A stretch of 64,000 nucleotides of DNA from positions 1 to 64,000 of the forward strand of contig JAXLXE010000003.1 in NCBI GenBank assembly GCA_046328115.1, in the 5' to 3' direction. The stretch comes from JAXLXE01 sp046328115. Lineage in GTDB: Bacteria > Chloroflexota > UBA6077 > JACCZL01. This document shows positions 1 to 8,057 of this stretch, piece by piece; within the stretch, counting starts at the first letter, position 1, and the number at the start of each line of letters is the position of its first letter. The notes beneath the pieces were generated by a model that saw nothing but the letters and a program-made list of their open reading frames with translations, made no database searches and was not told the origin of the DNA. The translations under genes and the position numbers were made by a program.

Positions 1-9
1 CGGCGACGC

Positions 10-1392
10 TCATGCGTCGCCGCCCTCCGCCTCGCGCACCCCGAGCAGCCAGTCCACGAGCGGCGCCGAGGACTGCCGAGACTGCTCCGCCTGGTGGAGC
101 GCCTCGAACACGATAGCGCCCACTGCCGTACGCAGCAGGTCGGCGAGCGGGATCGAATCGAGCGCGGAGACGTACACCCGCCCGTACTGGTCGATCGAAT
201 CGGCATGCCCAGGCAACCACCGCTCGACAGCCTCCGCGCGCGCCTTGCCAGCGAAGAACTGAAGTAGCGCGTAGTACGCCACGAGCGCGATCGCCCCGTC
301 GTCGTTGTGGTCCGCCAGCCCATCGATCACCGCAACGACCTGCTCGCGCTTCGTGGCGAGCACGGCACGCGCCTCCTTGCCCTCATGACGCGACGCTGCA
401 GACTGGAGGCGGCTACGGCGTTTGCGATCGACGCAGACGGGCACGGTCTCGCCATTCTGGCCGAGTGCCCGCCGAGCGCACGGGCATGTACCCGCCTGGC
501 ACTCGGTAGGATCAGCCTCGCGGATCTGAAAGACCGCGTCGTATCCGAGGACCCGGCACAGCTCCTGATACGACGGCAGCGTCGGGGCGATCGCCTCGTT
601 CGTGACATCGGACGAGGTCGCCAAACCGGCGATGACCTCCTGCCGGCGGGCCTCCTTTGCGGCCGTGGCCGCGGCCTCCATCTCGGCGTAATGCTCGGGC
701 CGCAAACAGTTGAACCCGACGCGCGCGCCGAGCGGACAGGACTCACACTCGGGAAAATCGTAGTTGGAGGAGTAGCCGTACCCCAGAGGTTGCACGCCGG
801 GGATCCCGTATGGCAGCCGGTCCAGCTGCTCCAGCTGCTTCGAGTCCCAGCGGCGATCTACGGCCATCTGCGCGACCGCCTCGACCACGGCAGGCGAGGC
901 GATCCACCGGGTCAGCGCCACCGCGTGCGACGGCGTCAGCTTGCCCTCCTGGACCATAGACAGCACCGACTCGGGCAATTTGAGCAGCGAGAGCCGCTTC
1001 GCGATCGCACTCTGCGAGCGACCGACCGCCTTGCCGATCTCGGCCTGCTTGAGCCCGCAGACGTCCACGAGCTGGCGGAACGCCTGGGCCTCCTCGATCG
1101 GATCCAGGTCCTGCCGCTGGAGATTCTCGACGAGGGCCAGGCGGAGGGCCGCGGCGTCGTCGATGTCGCGGAGGACCCGCACGGGCACCGTGGTCAGCCC
1201 CGCAAGCCGAGCCGCCCGGTAGCGGCGCTCGCCCGCCACGATCTCGTAGACCGCGGCTGAGCCCTCTGTGCGCGGTCGGATCCTGACCACGATGGGCTCC
1301 AGCATGCCGTGTTGGCGGAGACTGTCCGCCAGCTCCTCAAGCGCCGCGTCGTCGAACTGCTTACGGGGGTTGAGCGGCGACGGCACGATCAA
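10..1392 (-). CDS. ParB-like protein with two cysteine clusters
   Basis: 460 residues from a TTG start that overlaps the preceding stop (TTGA). The N-terminus has the ParB/Srx nuclease-like fold signature, with GERRYRAA at about residues 54-61, followed by a KorB-type helix-turn-helix around 113-137. Family members bind DNA and either partition replicons or act as phage DNA-binding nucleases. The C-terminal half is unusual: cysteines at about 216, 219 and 229, and again at 298, 303, 305 and 320, suggest bound zinc or an iron-sulfur cluster (inference). It is the last visible gene of the long leftward train. With no ParA seen in the window, a partition role is unproven. Confidence 0.85.
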   Translation of the reverse strand: MIVPSPLNPRKQFDDAALEELADSLRQHGMLEPIVVRIRPRTEGSAAVYEIVAGERRYRAARLAGLTTVPVRVLRDIDDAAALRLALVENLQRQDLDPIEEAQAFRQLVDVCGLKQAEIGKAVGRSQSAIAKRLSLLKLPESVLSMVQEGKLTPSHAVALTRWIASPAVVEAVAQMAVDRRWDSKQLEQLDRLPYGIPGVQPLGYGYSSNYDFPECESCPLGARVGFNCLRPEHYAEMEAAATAAKEARRQEVIAGLATSSDVTNEAIAPTLPSYQELCRVLGYDAVFQIREADPTECQAGTCPCARRALGQNGETVPVCVDRKRRSRLQSAASRHEGKEARAVLATKREQVVAVIDGLADHNDDGAIALVAYYALLQFFAGKARAEAVERWLPGHADSIDQYGRVYVSALDSIPLADLLRTAVGAIVFEALHQAEQSRQSSAPLVDWLLGVREAEGGDA

Positions 1393-1679
1393 CGACAGGG
1401 GGAGCTGCCCGTAGCCGTCGGGCTCGGTATTCCGCGCGGAATACTCGGGGTGCTGGTGGTTGGGGGGTCAACGGTGAGGGTCATGGATGTCCTCCATCCC
1501 CGGCGGCGGCGCAGCGCCGCCCGGACCTGGTAGACGAACGCCGGTATGGGCGCGGTGTGGGCACACTGCGGGTAGTTCGAGCAGCCAAGAAAACGGCCGC
1601 CGTTCTGGCGGTTCTCGCGCTCAATGAGCTGGCCACCGCACGCGGTGCAGTGCAGCGCGATCTCGTTCGTTTTCCTCAT
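1389..1679 (-). CDS. Topoisomerase-type C4 zinc-ribbon protein
   Basis: About 96 residues, starting MRKTNE. The first half carries CTACGG and then GRFLGCSNYPQC, the pattern of the four-cysteine zinc finger found at the C-terminus of topoisomerase I. Stand-alone copies are common in phages and plasmids and presumably bind DNA. The remainder is basic and serine/proline-rich. The ATG chosen at 1679 overlaps the upstream stop in an ATGA, and the stop overlaps the ParB start in a TTGA, so all three genes look translationally coupled. An earlier in-frame ATG at 1706 exists but would break this spacing. Confidence 0.72.
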   Translation of the reverse strand: MRKTNEIALHCTACGGQLIERENRQNGGRFLGCSNYPQCAHTAPIPAFVYQVRAALRRRRGWRTSMTLTVDPPTTSTPSIPRGIPSPTATGSSPCR

Positions 1680-2176
1680 GGTTTCGCTCCGACAGCGCGG
1701 GCACACATCATGCAGCGCCCCGTGCCGTCCTCATCGGAGACGATGTTGCCGTGGCAGCGCGAGCAGCGGGCGGCGGGCGGCTTCGGTGGCGCTACAGGCA
1801 ACGCAAGCTTGCTCTGTGGGACTGGCGCCTGCGGGGGCGTTTCCCCGCGCAGCGTCGCGATGCTCATCGCCAGCGCAGCTTTCTCGCGGCGGAGTTGCTC
1901 GATCTCCGAGCCCAGCTCCTTGCGCTGCGCGTCGAGCTGCAGCATGGCCTGATCGATCCGCCCGACGTCGTCCTCCAGGATCGCTACGGCCTTCTGGACG
2001 GCCGTGAGCCTGGTCGGCTTCGGCTGGCCTTTCGGCAGGCCGGCGCGCGCTGCCATGGTCGCCCTGAACTTCGTGCGGGCGCACTCGGCGCAGATCGAGG
2101 TCATTTTCCCTGACGTCCAGCGCATCTGCTCAGGTGTCCTGGACTGGCCGCAGCGGGAGCAGGTGTGCTCGCTCAT
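1676..2176 (-). CDS. Two-zinc-finger coiled-coil protein
   Basis: About 166 residues, starting MSEHTCSRCG. A four-cysteine knuckle lies near the N-terminus (CSRC ... CAEC), a heptad-rich helical segment follows in the middle (roughly residues 65-110), and a second CSRC ... CMMC knuckle closes the protein. This suggests an elongated dimer with zinc-bound ends, possibly DNA-binding. I do not recognise a named family. The start at 2176 gives an ATGA overlap with the upstream gene, and its stop overlaps the next start in the same way. An upstream in-frame start at 2224 was rejected for lacking that spacing. Confidence 0.68.
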   Translation of the reverse strand: MSEHTCSRCGQSRTPEQMRWTSGKMTSICAECARTKFRATMAARAGLPKGQPKPTRLTAVQKAVAILEDDVGRIDQAMLQLDAQRKELGSEIEQLRREKAALAMSIATLRGETPPQAPVPQSKLALPVAPPKPPAARCSRCHGNIVSDEDGTGRCMMCARAVGAKP

Positions 2177-2652
2177 CCCGTGACCTCCAGCGCATGGCTC
2201 AGCAGTAGCCCGTCCCCGGTGCACGTCCTGAGCCTCGCACGGTGGACCCCGAGCTTGGCCGCCAGCCTCGATCTCGCGATCCGCAGGCGGTGCTGGTCAG
2301 GGAACTCCAGGAACGTCCTGGGTGCCACGCCGAACGCGGCCGCCATGAGCGCGGAGTACGGCGCCACGGTCCCCATGCGCTCGACGAGGGCTGCCAGCAG
2401 GCGGCGCTCGGTGGGAGTAAGTCGCTCTCCGTCGAGGCTGCCCGTGCGGGCGGCTATCGCTAGGGGGTCGTCGTCAGAGACCTGGATCCGAGGAGCGGTG
2501 TAGGCTCGCCGCTCGCCCTCCGCCTCGTGGTGCTGCCAGTCATGGACGGTACCCCAGCGCGGCGAGCGGCCTGCCATACGGATCCATCCGGGCATGCAGG
2601 CGTCGCCGCAGGTCTCCTGGCGGTCCTCCACGGCGATGGATGGCGTCAGCAT
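2173..2652 (-). CDS. Winged-helix DNA-binding protein
   Basis: 159 residues. The C-terminal 90 or so resemble the winged-helix domain of OmpR-type regulators: LTPTERRLLAALVERMG, then a short hairpin, then a recognition-helix-like stretch ending in LRTCTGDGLLL. The N-terminal part is short with two cysteines (CGDAC) and shows no receiver domain. It probably binds DNA and may regulate the element, but no target is visible. The start at 2652 overlaps the end of the preceding 50-residue gene by 7 bases. A later start is possible because the first 50 residues are weakly characterised. Confidence 0.62.
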   Translation of the reverse strand: MLTPSIAVEDRQETCGDACMPGWIRMAGRSPRWGTVHDWQHHEAEGERRAYTAPRIQVSDDDPLAIAARTGSLDGERLTPTERRLLAALVERMGTVAPYSALMAAAFGVAPRTFLEFPDQHRLRIARSRLAAKLGVHRARLRTCTGDGLLLSHALEVTG

Positions 2653-2798
2653 GGCCGCGGGGCTCCTCTCCGCGCTTCACCCGCTCGGCTCCCAGCACGG
2701 CAATCCCGGTACCACGGCGGGGGCTTGCTGCGCGTACTCCGAAACTCGGACGCGGGCTGCGATTGATGGCAGCGGGGGCAGGTAATGGGCTGACTCAT
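2646..2798 (-). CDS. 50-residue zinc-knuckle protein
   Basis: A 50-residue reading frame starting MSQPITCPRCHQ with a strong ribosome site (GGAAGGAG) six bases before the ATG. It has a CxxC near the N-terminus and a further cysteine at YRDC, echoing the knuckle of the 1676-2176 protein, and it is strongly basic. It lies three bases after the nuclease gene and overlaps the winged-helix gene by 7 bases. The tight packing and ribosome site support it as a real gene. Function unknown; DNA or RNA binding is a reasonable guess. Confidence 0.6.
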   Translation of the reverse strand: MSQPITCPRCHQSQPASEFRSTRSKPPPWYRDCRAGSRAGEARRGAPRPC

Positions 2799-2800
2799 GG

Positions 2801-3565
2801 CTACTCCTTCCCATCCAGAATCAGCCGCGCTTGCGGCCTAGATTGGGTTCTCGGTTCTCTGATCTCAGCCGCGCCAGCCTCTACGCAGCCCTCACACAGT
2901 GCGCTCTCGCACGGCTCGAATTTCCCGGCTCTCATTCCGTCCAACGCCGTCGCCGCGAGCACCTCAAACACCTCCAATCGCTTGCTGTCAGGCTCCGTCA
3001 CAAACTCATCCGGTGGGCCCTTATGCGCGGTGGAGAACACCAGATATCGCACGGGATAGAGTTCGCCAGGCTGTCCACGAAGATGCCCCGCGGCGTAGCT
3101 GTAGAGCACCGCCTGGCGCTCTTGATCGGCCTTGTGCTGTGACCACGCACCGCGGCTGGTTTTGAACTCCCCGACCTCCCGATCCCCCAGCAAATCGATC
3201 ACGCCAACAATCGGAATCGGAATCCATTCTGGGTTGCGTAGCATCACGCGAAACCCCCGCTCTGGCGCTCCGCGCAGATAGCCCCGCTCGCGATATCGCT
3301 GGAGCTGGATCAGCCCATGCTCAACGCCTGGCTCAGGGCGGGGGAGCTCAGCTTGGAAAGCTCGAAGCCAGACAGCAGCCGGGCTCTGCCCTGGCGTGTG
3401 CGCGGCCTCCAGAGCCGCGTGAAAGGCCCGTCCAAACGACATCGCTGGATTTCCATGGCGGCGGACCCGATCTACGTAACGCCGCTTGAACTCCAGGCCA
3501 CAGCGACGATACGTCTCGATCATCGAATGACTGAGTCGCTCTGGCATGAACCCCTGATCGTTCAT
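2801..3565 (-). CDS. RecB/Cas4-like PD-(D/E)XK nuclease with probable Fe-S cluster
   Basis: 254 residues. Nuclease signatures are present in order: FGRAFH (about 44-49), GVID with Asp124, EFKTS with Glu133 and Lys135, and a QxxxY motif at 151-155. One cysteine near the N-terminus (Cys22, in YRRC) and three near the C-terminus (Cys219, 224, 227) match the four-cysteine iron-sulfur arrangement of AddB and Cas4 nucleases. It likely trims DNA ends during replication or recombination of the element. It lies downstream of the primase-helicase, across the repeat-bearing gap. No cas genes or CRISPR arrays are present, so a CRISPR role is not supported. Confidence 0.87.
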   Translation of the reverse strand: MNDQGFMPERLSHSMIETYRRCGLEFKRRYVDRVRRHGNPAMSFGRAFHAALEAAHTPGQSPAAVWLRAFQAELPRPEPGVEHGLIQLQRYRERGYLRGAPERGFRVMLRNPEWIPIPIVGVIDLLGDREVGEFKTSRGAWSQHKADQERQAVLYSYAAGHLRGQPGELYPVRYLVFSTAHKGPPDEFVTEPDSKRLEVFEVLAATALDGMRAGKFEPCESALCEGCVEAGAAEIREPRTQSRPQARLILDGKE

Positions 3566-3640
3566 GTCGTGCGCCCCCGCGAATCAAGGGCTCTTCTGGG
3601 GCTTGGCCGTTCTCGGGTCGAAACCAGGTCGATTCGCGAT

Positions 3641-3688
3641 CGCCCCACCCCCACCCCACCCCTACTACGTAGGGGTGGGGGTGGGGCG
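3641..3688. repeat. Imperfect GC-rich inverted repeat
   Basis: The left arm CGCCCCACCCCC... (3641-3665) is mirrored by the right arm GTAGGGGTGGGGG... (3669-3688), with a five-base bulge in the left arm. It would form a long hairpin in single-stranded DNA or RNA. It sits next to the GTGGGACT repeat cluster, so it could be part of a replication origin or a hairpin ahead of the nuclease gene. Confidence 0.7.
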
Positions 3689-3698
3689 GCAGGTTTTC

Positions 3699-3911
3699 GT
3701 GGGACTAACTGGCCTTCGCGCCTTATCTGGTAGAAGGGGCCGGAGGGCCTCAGGAATGGCTCCTGTCGCATCATTGAAACAACTACCACCCCGTGGGACT
3801 TGCGAGAGAGGTCCCCATACTGGTCGTGGGACTGTTCATTTGCGACGTAACCAAACGAAATGGCGCCCTCAGCTCTCCGTGGGACTGTTTGAATGCGAGG
3901 TGGGACTAACT
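3699..3911. repeat. Cluster of five GTGGGACT repeats, iteron-like
   Basis: GTGGGACT starts at 3699, 3793, 3826, 3879 and 3900, all in the same orientation. Two copies extend to a 20-base form GTGGGACTGTT-N4-TGCGA (3826, 3879) and two extend as GTGGGACTAACT (3699, 3900). The distances between copies are 94, 33, 53 and 21 bases, close to 9, 3, 5 and 2 turns of DNA, which would put all sites on one face. The segment has no convincing gene and lies between the primase-helicase and the nuclease. A replication-origin iteron array is the leading reading; a protein-binding operator is the alternative. Confidence 0.65.
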
Positions 3912-3938
3912 TAGTTCGCGACAACGCAAGGGATGTAA

Positions 3939-5861
3939 TCATTGGGAATCGCCTTCTTGCGACATAGCGGGGCGGAACATGGCTGGGGCTACGCCTGTGG
4001 CGCGCCACCAGATGACGCGCTCGTGCCCCCCGCCGACCGCGTCCTCCTTCTCGATGACCTCGATGTCGGCCAGTCTCCGCAGCGCATTCCGCGCGGTCTT
4101 CATCTGTAGGCCAGTCCCGCCGATCACATCGTCGCTGGTGAACGGCCCGAGCCCGTGGTGGTTGATCCACTGGACTATCTTTTGCTCGGCGCCTGGTCGT
4201 ATCGTCGGCTTCGTTTCGCTAATCCTGAATCCATCGGCGTCATCGAATTTCAGAGTCACCGTGGGCTTTTCCGGGCCTCTTGCTTTCACCCATTGGAGCC
4301 GTATGGTGCCGCTGCTCAGACGCCCGGTGAGCCAGATGATGAATGCCACTGCCGCGCTTTTCGCCCTACCACCGATCACTAAGTCAAGAGGATCTACGTT
4401 TCGCCGCTCTTCGCTCTTTGTCACAGCACTCATGCGCTTATTCTGGTGGTCAAGGATCAGGACAGTAATGCCCTGATCGATGAGCCAATTACACAACTGA
4501 ATCATGGGGTCGTATTCGTTGCGGTTGTAGTGCTCGCTGGGTATCAACGCCTCCGAGCTATCCAGGATGACGAGGGTGGGGTCCTTCTCCAGGACGATGA
4601 GCTTGATTAACTCAGATCCGATCTCATCATTGATCCGAAGTCCGCGCGAGCGGTTGATCCAGAACGGCGTCTCGTCTTCTTCGGAGATCCTCAACGTGTC
4701 GGCCATCAGCGTGGCGTACTCGGCGGCCTCCGGGACGGAAGCGTCTTCGTTGACGTAGAGCACCGTGCCCTGCTGAACGCCCCTCCCGCTGAACGGCTTG
4801 CCGCTGGCAACGGACAGTCCAAGCGAGAGCGCCAGCATAGATTTCCCAGCCCCTGGCAGGCTGAACATCAGGTGTGCCCGACCTTTGACCAGTAGCCCAT
4901 CTATCAGATGCTCTACCGGGCCCTCCTGGTACGCCAGAAGCGAACGCAGGTCCATCCACTCGTACGGCTCCCGTTGAGCCGCCTGGGCCACGCTAGTGCC
5001 TCCTGGCGCGGCTGTAGCGCCGCCCAGGACGAGGCGCGGATCGGGCTGGTACTCCCGATAGGCGCGATTGACCTTCTCGATGGCATCAGCGTGGTCGAAC
5101 GGCGGAACGCACCGAGAGGCCGCGAGAGCCACCAGCTCCCGCGCGTACTCAATCGGCAACCCCTGGCCCCGCATCTTGCACGCCAGCGACCACAGGGACG
5201 CATCCCGCTGACCTTCGCCAACACCGTTCAGAACGGTCGCCACATCCAGCGGCGTATGTCGTTCGCTGTCGTCGGCTTCGCCCTTCGGGCGGAGCAGGTC
5301 TCTGACCCATCCTGGGAGCTCCGCAAGCTCGAATCCAGCCATGCCCTTTGGCCAGCGGTAGTTGGCGCCACGCACGTGGCGAGAGGGCGGCATCAGGACG
5401 TAGCCGCCGTCGCCGCGGAAGTCGAGCCCTGGGCGTCTGGCCGCGAAGTTGCGGACTTGCTCGCCTGGGTGACGAAACCAGAAGTGCGTGCCGCCAGGCT
5501 TGCCAGTGAAGACCACGACGGTCTCGTCGCAGCCACCCTCCTGGAGCGCCATCTTTTTGGCTTCTGGACTGTCTACGTCCAGCACCACCACGCCGCTCAG
5601 CGCGCCTGTGGCCATGCCGATGTTTGCGTGGGGCCACCGACCCCACCAACTTCGGATCTCCTGCTCTGACGGGAGACTGGACTGGTACGCCTCCCATCGC
5701 ACAAGGGGGCGTTTCCCGGCGTTCGAGCACTGGCCGTGCTCCAGGCATCTCCCTTCGCTGAGCGGGGAGCAGATTGGGAAGACTGGCAGCCCGCGAGCAA
5801 GTGCGTGCAGCGCGTGCTCCACCATGGGCTCATCTGTGCTATTTGGCGCCGTGCTCACCAA
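3939..5861 (-). CDS. Prim-Pol primase/polymerase fused to RepA-like helicase
   Basis: 640 residues, probably the element's replication initiator. The N-terminal 190 are a bifunctional primase/polymerase domain of the archaeo-eukaryotic primase type: LDVD with Asp95 and Asp97, the GGTHFWF motif with His126, and LDFRGDGGY at 146-154. A helical primase-C-terminal region follows (about 215-275). A RecA-fold ATPase then has Walker A LPGAGKS (335-341) and Walker B LVILDSS, as in RSF1010 RepA-like hexameric helicases. The last 75 residues look like a winged helix (TSDDVIGGTG ... KTARNALRRL), suited to origin binding. The GTGGGACT repeats start just beyond its stop codon. Confidence 0.9.
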   Translation of the reverse strand: MVSTAPNSTDEPMVEHALHALARGLPVFPICSPLSEGRCLEHGQCSNAGKRPLVRWEAYQSSLPSEQEIRSWWGRWPHANIGMATGALSGVVVLDVDSPEAKKMALQEGGCDETVVVFTGKPGGTHFWFRHPGEQVRNFAARRPGLDFRGDGGYVLMPPSRHVRGANYRWPKGMAGFELAELPGWVRDLLRPKGEADDSERHTPLDVATVLNGVGEGQRDASLWSLACKMRGQGLPIEYARELVALAASRCVPPFDHADAIEKVNRAYREYQPDPRLVLGGATAAPGGTSVAQAAQREPYEWMDLRSLLAYQEGPVEHLIDGLLVKGRAHLMFSLPGAGKSMLALSLGLSVASGKPFSGRGVQQGTVLYVNEDASVPEAAEYATLMADTLRISEEDETPFWINRSRGLRINDEIGSELIKLIVLEKDPTLVILDSSEALIPSEHYNRNEYDPMIQLCNWLIDQGITVLILDHQNKRMSAVTKSEERRNVDPLDLVIGGRAKSAAVAFIIWLTGRLSSGTIRLQWVKARGPEKPTVTLKFDDADGFRISETKPTIRPGAEQKIVQWINHHGLGPFTSDDVIGGTGLQMKTARNALRRLADIEVIEKEDAVGGGHERVIWWRATGVAPAMFRPAMSQEGDSQ

Positions 5862-5946
5862 TGAGGGCTCCTACTCGTGGTGATCAGTGGTCCGATGCCG
5901 GCCACGACGCCGGCTGCCGCCGTTTCAGCGGGTCGGATCCCAGCCG

Positions 5947-6648
5947 CTAGGCGGCTGGCTGCTTCATGAGGGCTTCGACTTCGTGTGTCGCAGCCTGCGT
6001 CATTTCCATAAGGCTGGCGTCATCCAGCTCATCGGTATTGACGGCCGCCCAGTCTTCCGCGCTGCCGTGGTTCACCAGCTCCGCGCGCGCAACCACCTTG
6101 TTCCAGGCTTTCTCTAGCGACCTGCGTTCAAACGCAGGCTTGGGCGCCGCTGAACTCTGGGAGGCAGCAGCCGGCGAGGGGGTCTTAGCGGGCGTCGCAG
6201 GAGGCTTTGCGGCGCCGTTCTTGGTGATCTTGGCGACATGGGTGGGCGCAATGTCGGTACTGATCTTGCAGTAGGTCTTCGTGCCGTCTTGCGACTTCTC
6301 GTGCTTGACGTATGCTCGCATCGTCGCGAACATGATCGTTTCCATCTTGAGTTCTTCGCCGACCACAAGAGGGCGCCCGAGCAGCGCCTCTGCCCATGGA
6401 CGGGCCTTGCTTCGCTTGTTCATGGAGGTGCTAGACCACTGGTACAGCTCATACGGTTCCCCGTTCTGCATCAGCACCTTGGCGGACGGGTCTCCGTCCT
6501 GGGAGACCGTGAAGAACCACTTCACTTGTGGGGCGCCGTCTTGGGAGAATTGGGACGGCGCGGCCTCTTCCAGCTTCTCCAGGGTCAAGAGGTAGAAGCC
6601 TGGTTCGATGATCGGGGCGCTCTCTTGATCGCTCGCTGGCTTGAACAT
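5947..6648 (-). CDS. Possible single-stranded DNA-binding or replication accessory protein
   Basis: 233 residues. The first 135 are rich in predicted beta strands (GFYLLTLEKLEEA, VKWFFTVSQDG, YELYQWSS, MRAYVKHEKS), compatible with an OB-like fold. A proline/alanine-rich linker follows, then an acidic helical tail. That plan, its place immediately upstream of the primase-helicase and its lack of enzyme motifs suggest an ssDNA-binding replication partner. This is inference: I recognise no named family. Start ATG at 6648 follows GGAAGGAA. Confidence 0.5.
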   Translation of the reverse strand: MFKPASDQESAPIIEPGFYLLTLEKLEEAAPSQFSQDGAPQVKWFFTVSQDGDPSAKVLMQNGEPYELYQWSSTSMNKRSKARPWAEALLGRPLVVGEELKMETIMFATMRAYVKHEKSQDGTKTYCKISTDIAPTHVAKITKNGAAKPPATPAKTPSPAAASQSSAAPKPAFERRSLEKAWNKVVARAELVNHGSAEDWAAVNTDELDDASLMEMTQAATHEVEALMKQPAA

Positions 6649-6739
6649 GCTCGTTCCTTCCTGTCACTGCGCGAGAACGGCCGGCACCTGGCCCTGCACA
6701 CGGACGATACGATCGGATCTTCTGTCCCCCTTTCTGGCC

Positions 6740-6874
6740 TCAGCGCTGCCACACGTTCCCCCATCGGGCCATCCGCGCGGCGTACTCGGCCTGGCGCGAC
6801 TGTGCCACCGTCGCCGCGAACACCAGCGTCCAGATCGCCAGGGCGATCATCAGCAGCGGGAACAGGCGGCTCAT
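6740..6874 (-). CDS. 44-residue single-span membrane protein
   Basis: MSRLFPLLMIALAIW begins a short protein with one hydrophobic span and a basic cytoplasmic tail. The start forms an ATGA overlap with the preceding small membrane gene. Two adjacent small membrane genes in a phage-like operon can be a holin pair or spanins, but no lysin is seen nearby. Function unknown. Confidence 0.55.
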   Translation of the reverse strand: MSRLFPLLMIALAIWTLVFAATVAQSRQAEYAARMARWGNVWQR

Positions 6875-7005
6875 GGCCTGCCCAGCAGCCATCGGCCGAC
6901 CGTGAGCGCTCCCGCGATTCCGAACACGGCCACCACGGCCAGGAGGCCGCACAGCAGGAGCGGCCCGAGGTACCGCTCCAGGAAGTCGCGCTCGTCGTCA
7001 GGCAT
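6871..7005 (-). CDS. 44-residue single-span membrane protein
   Basis: MPDDERDFLERYLGP is followed by a hydrophobic run of about 24 residues and a short basic end (GRWLLGRP). It overlaps the upstream gene by 8 bases and the downstream small membrane gene by 4. Probably an inner-membrane peptide of the element, of unknown role. Confidence 0.55.
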   Translation of the reverse strand: MPDDERDFLERYLGPLLLCGLLAVVAVFGIAGALTVGRWLLGRP

Positions 7006-7501
7006 GCGCCACCGCCTCGTCAGCCGCAGGTGGCACGAACCGCGACAGGTCCGTCGCGATCGTGATCTCACGACCGGGAAGCACTTCGCCCGGCGGGCCG
7101 CCGATATCCCCGGAGAGCATCCCCCCTTTGAGCAACTGCTCATACCGCCGAGTATCGAGGCGCAGCAGGGGGAACAATCGGTGATCCACTGCCCACACCA
7201 GCGCTTGCGGCCCGCTGTACTCGTATCGGTCCTTGCTGCGGGCCCCGATCCCCTCAGGCAACTGCTCCTTGGGGATCTCCAGGCCCAGACGGCGGATCTC
7301 CTGCTCGGCTTCGAGCGTTGCCGCTGCCGCCAGCCCCATCGCCGTAATCGTCGCCGCATGTTTGGCGTCAATTTCCTCAGCGGCCTTCTGTAGCTCAGCG
7401 CGGCACCGGGCCTCCATCGCCCGAGCCGCCGCCAACTGGTCGCGCAGCGCCGCCAGGCGAGCGGGGATCTGGTCCTGGGGTAGCTCCAGGATCTCGGTCA
7501 T
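6998..7501 (-). CDS. Hypothetical coiled-coil element protein
   Basis: 167 residues. The first 75 form a probable coiled coil (ARLAALRDQLAAARAME and following heptads). The rest is a compact domain with LVWAVDHRLFPLLRLDTRRYEQLLKGG. No enzymatic motif is visible and the family is not recognised. It overlaps both neighbours (4 bases upstream, 8 downstream), so it is translated as part of the train. Confidence 0.6.
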   Translation of the reverse strand: MTEILELPQDQIPARLAALRDQLAAARAMEARCRAELQKAAEEIDAKHAATITAMGLAAAATLEAEQEIRRLGLEIPKEQLPEGIGARSKDRYEYSGPQALVWAVDHRLFPLLRLDTRRYEQLLKGGMLSGDIGGPPGEVLPGREITIATDLSRFVPPAADEAVAHA

Positions 7502-7881
7502 ACCGCACCTCCGTGCCCGAGAATTTCAAAACTGCGACGGATCAACTCTGCCTGCCTCCGGGCTGTATCGCGCAGCGTGGTTACGTGGTGCCGCCTCGTG
7601 GGCGACAGCGCGTGCACGTCCAGTTGGCGTTGGAGCGCGTCCGCGCTGGCGGCCTCGTGCTCCATCGTGCGCAGCGCGGCGACCATATTCCGCAGCACCG
7701 GCAGCAGGTATTTCTCCCTCAACTCCGTCGATACGGATTCGATCTCAGCGATCGCGGAGACGCTGTAGTCGTCGCAGAGCGCAGGCTGCCTGGCCACCAC
7801 CACGGCCGTCCGCATCTGATCCGCGAGGGCAGTCTGGCCATTGGCCGCGACGTAATCCGCCACCGTCACCGGGCGGTTCAT
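7498..7881 (-). CDS. Hypothetical helical element protein
   Basis: 127 residues starting MNRPVTVADYVA. Mostly helical and charged (ELREKYLLPVLRNM, TLRDTARRQAELIRR), with no cysteines arranged for zinc and no membrane span. The start at 7881 gives ATGA overlap with the CPYC protein gene, and the stop overlaps the next gene. Function unknown. Confidence 0.58.
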   Translation of the reverse strand: MNRPVTVADYVAANGQTALADQMRTAVVVARQPALCDDYSVSAIAEIESVSTELREKYLLPVLRNMVAALRTMEHEAASADALQRQLDVHALSPTRRHHVTTLRDTARRQAELIRRSFEILGHGGAV

Positions 7882-8057
7882 CGCATCCGCTCCATCAACG
7901 CCATGCCCTGGTCGCAATCGGGCAGCGGGATCCGCCCGTCGTAGCCGCAGTACGGACACTCGGTCTCGTGCTCGGCGTAGGTCGCCGCCTGGAGCCGCTG
8001 CTCAGGCGGCATCATGTCGCGGACGCTGCGCGCGGGAAAATTCCGGCTCGCCCTCAT
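7878..8057 (-). CDS. 59-residue zinc-knuckle protein
   Basis: Starts MRASRNFPARS and carries CPYC followed 11 residues later by a further cysteine (PDCDQ). The pattern resembles small zinc-binding phage proteins. It overlaps the DUF7666-like gene upstream and the helical gene downstream by ATGA junctions, which fixes the start. Function unknown. Confidence 0.55.
   Translation of the reverse strand: MRASRNFPARSVRDMMPPEQRLQAATYAEHETECPYCGYDGRIPLPDCDQGMALMERMR

Noticed and set aside
307..1260. Long plus-strand frame opposite ParB
   Set aside because: Arg/Leu/Gly-rich shadow of the ParB gene with no start signal.
3562..4170. Open frame of 202 codons on the minus strand across the repeat cluster
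   Set aside because: It runs in an alternative frame inside the primase gene, has no ribosome site and its translation is made of repeated iteron sequence (LVP, QSH runs).
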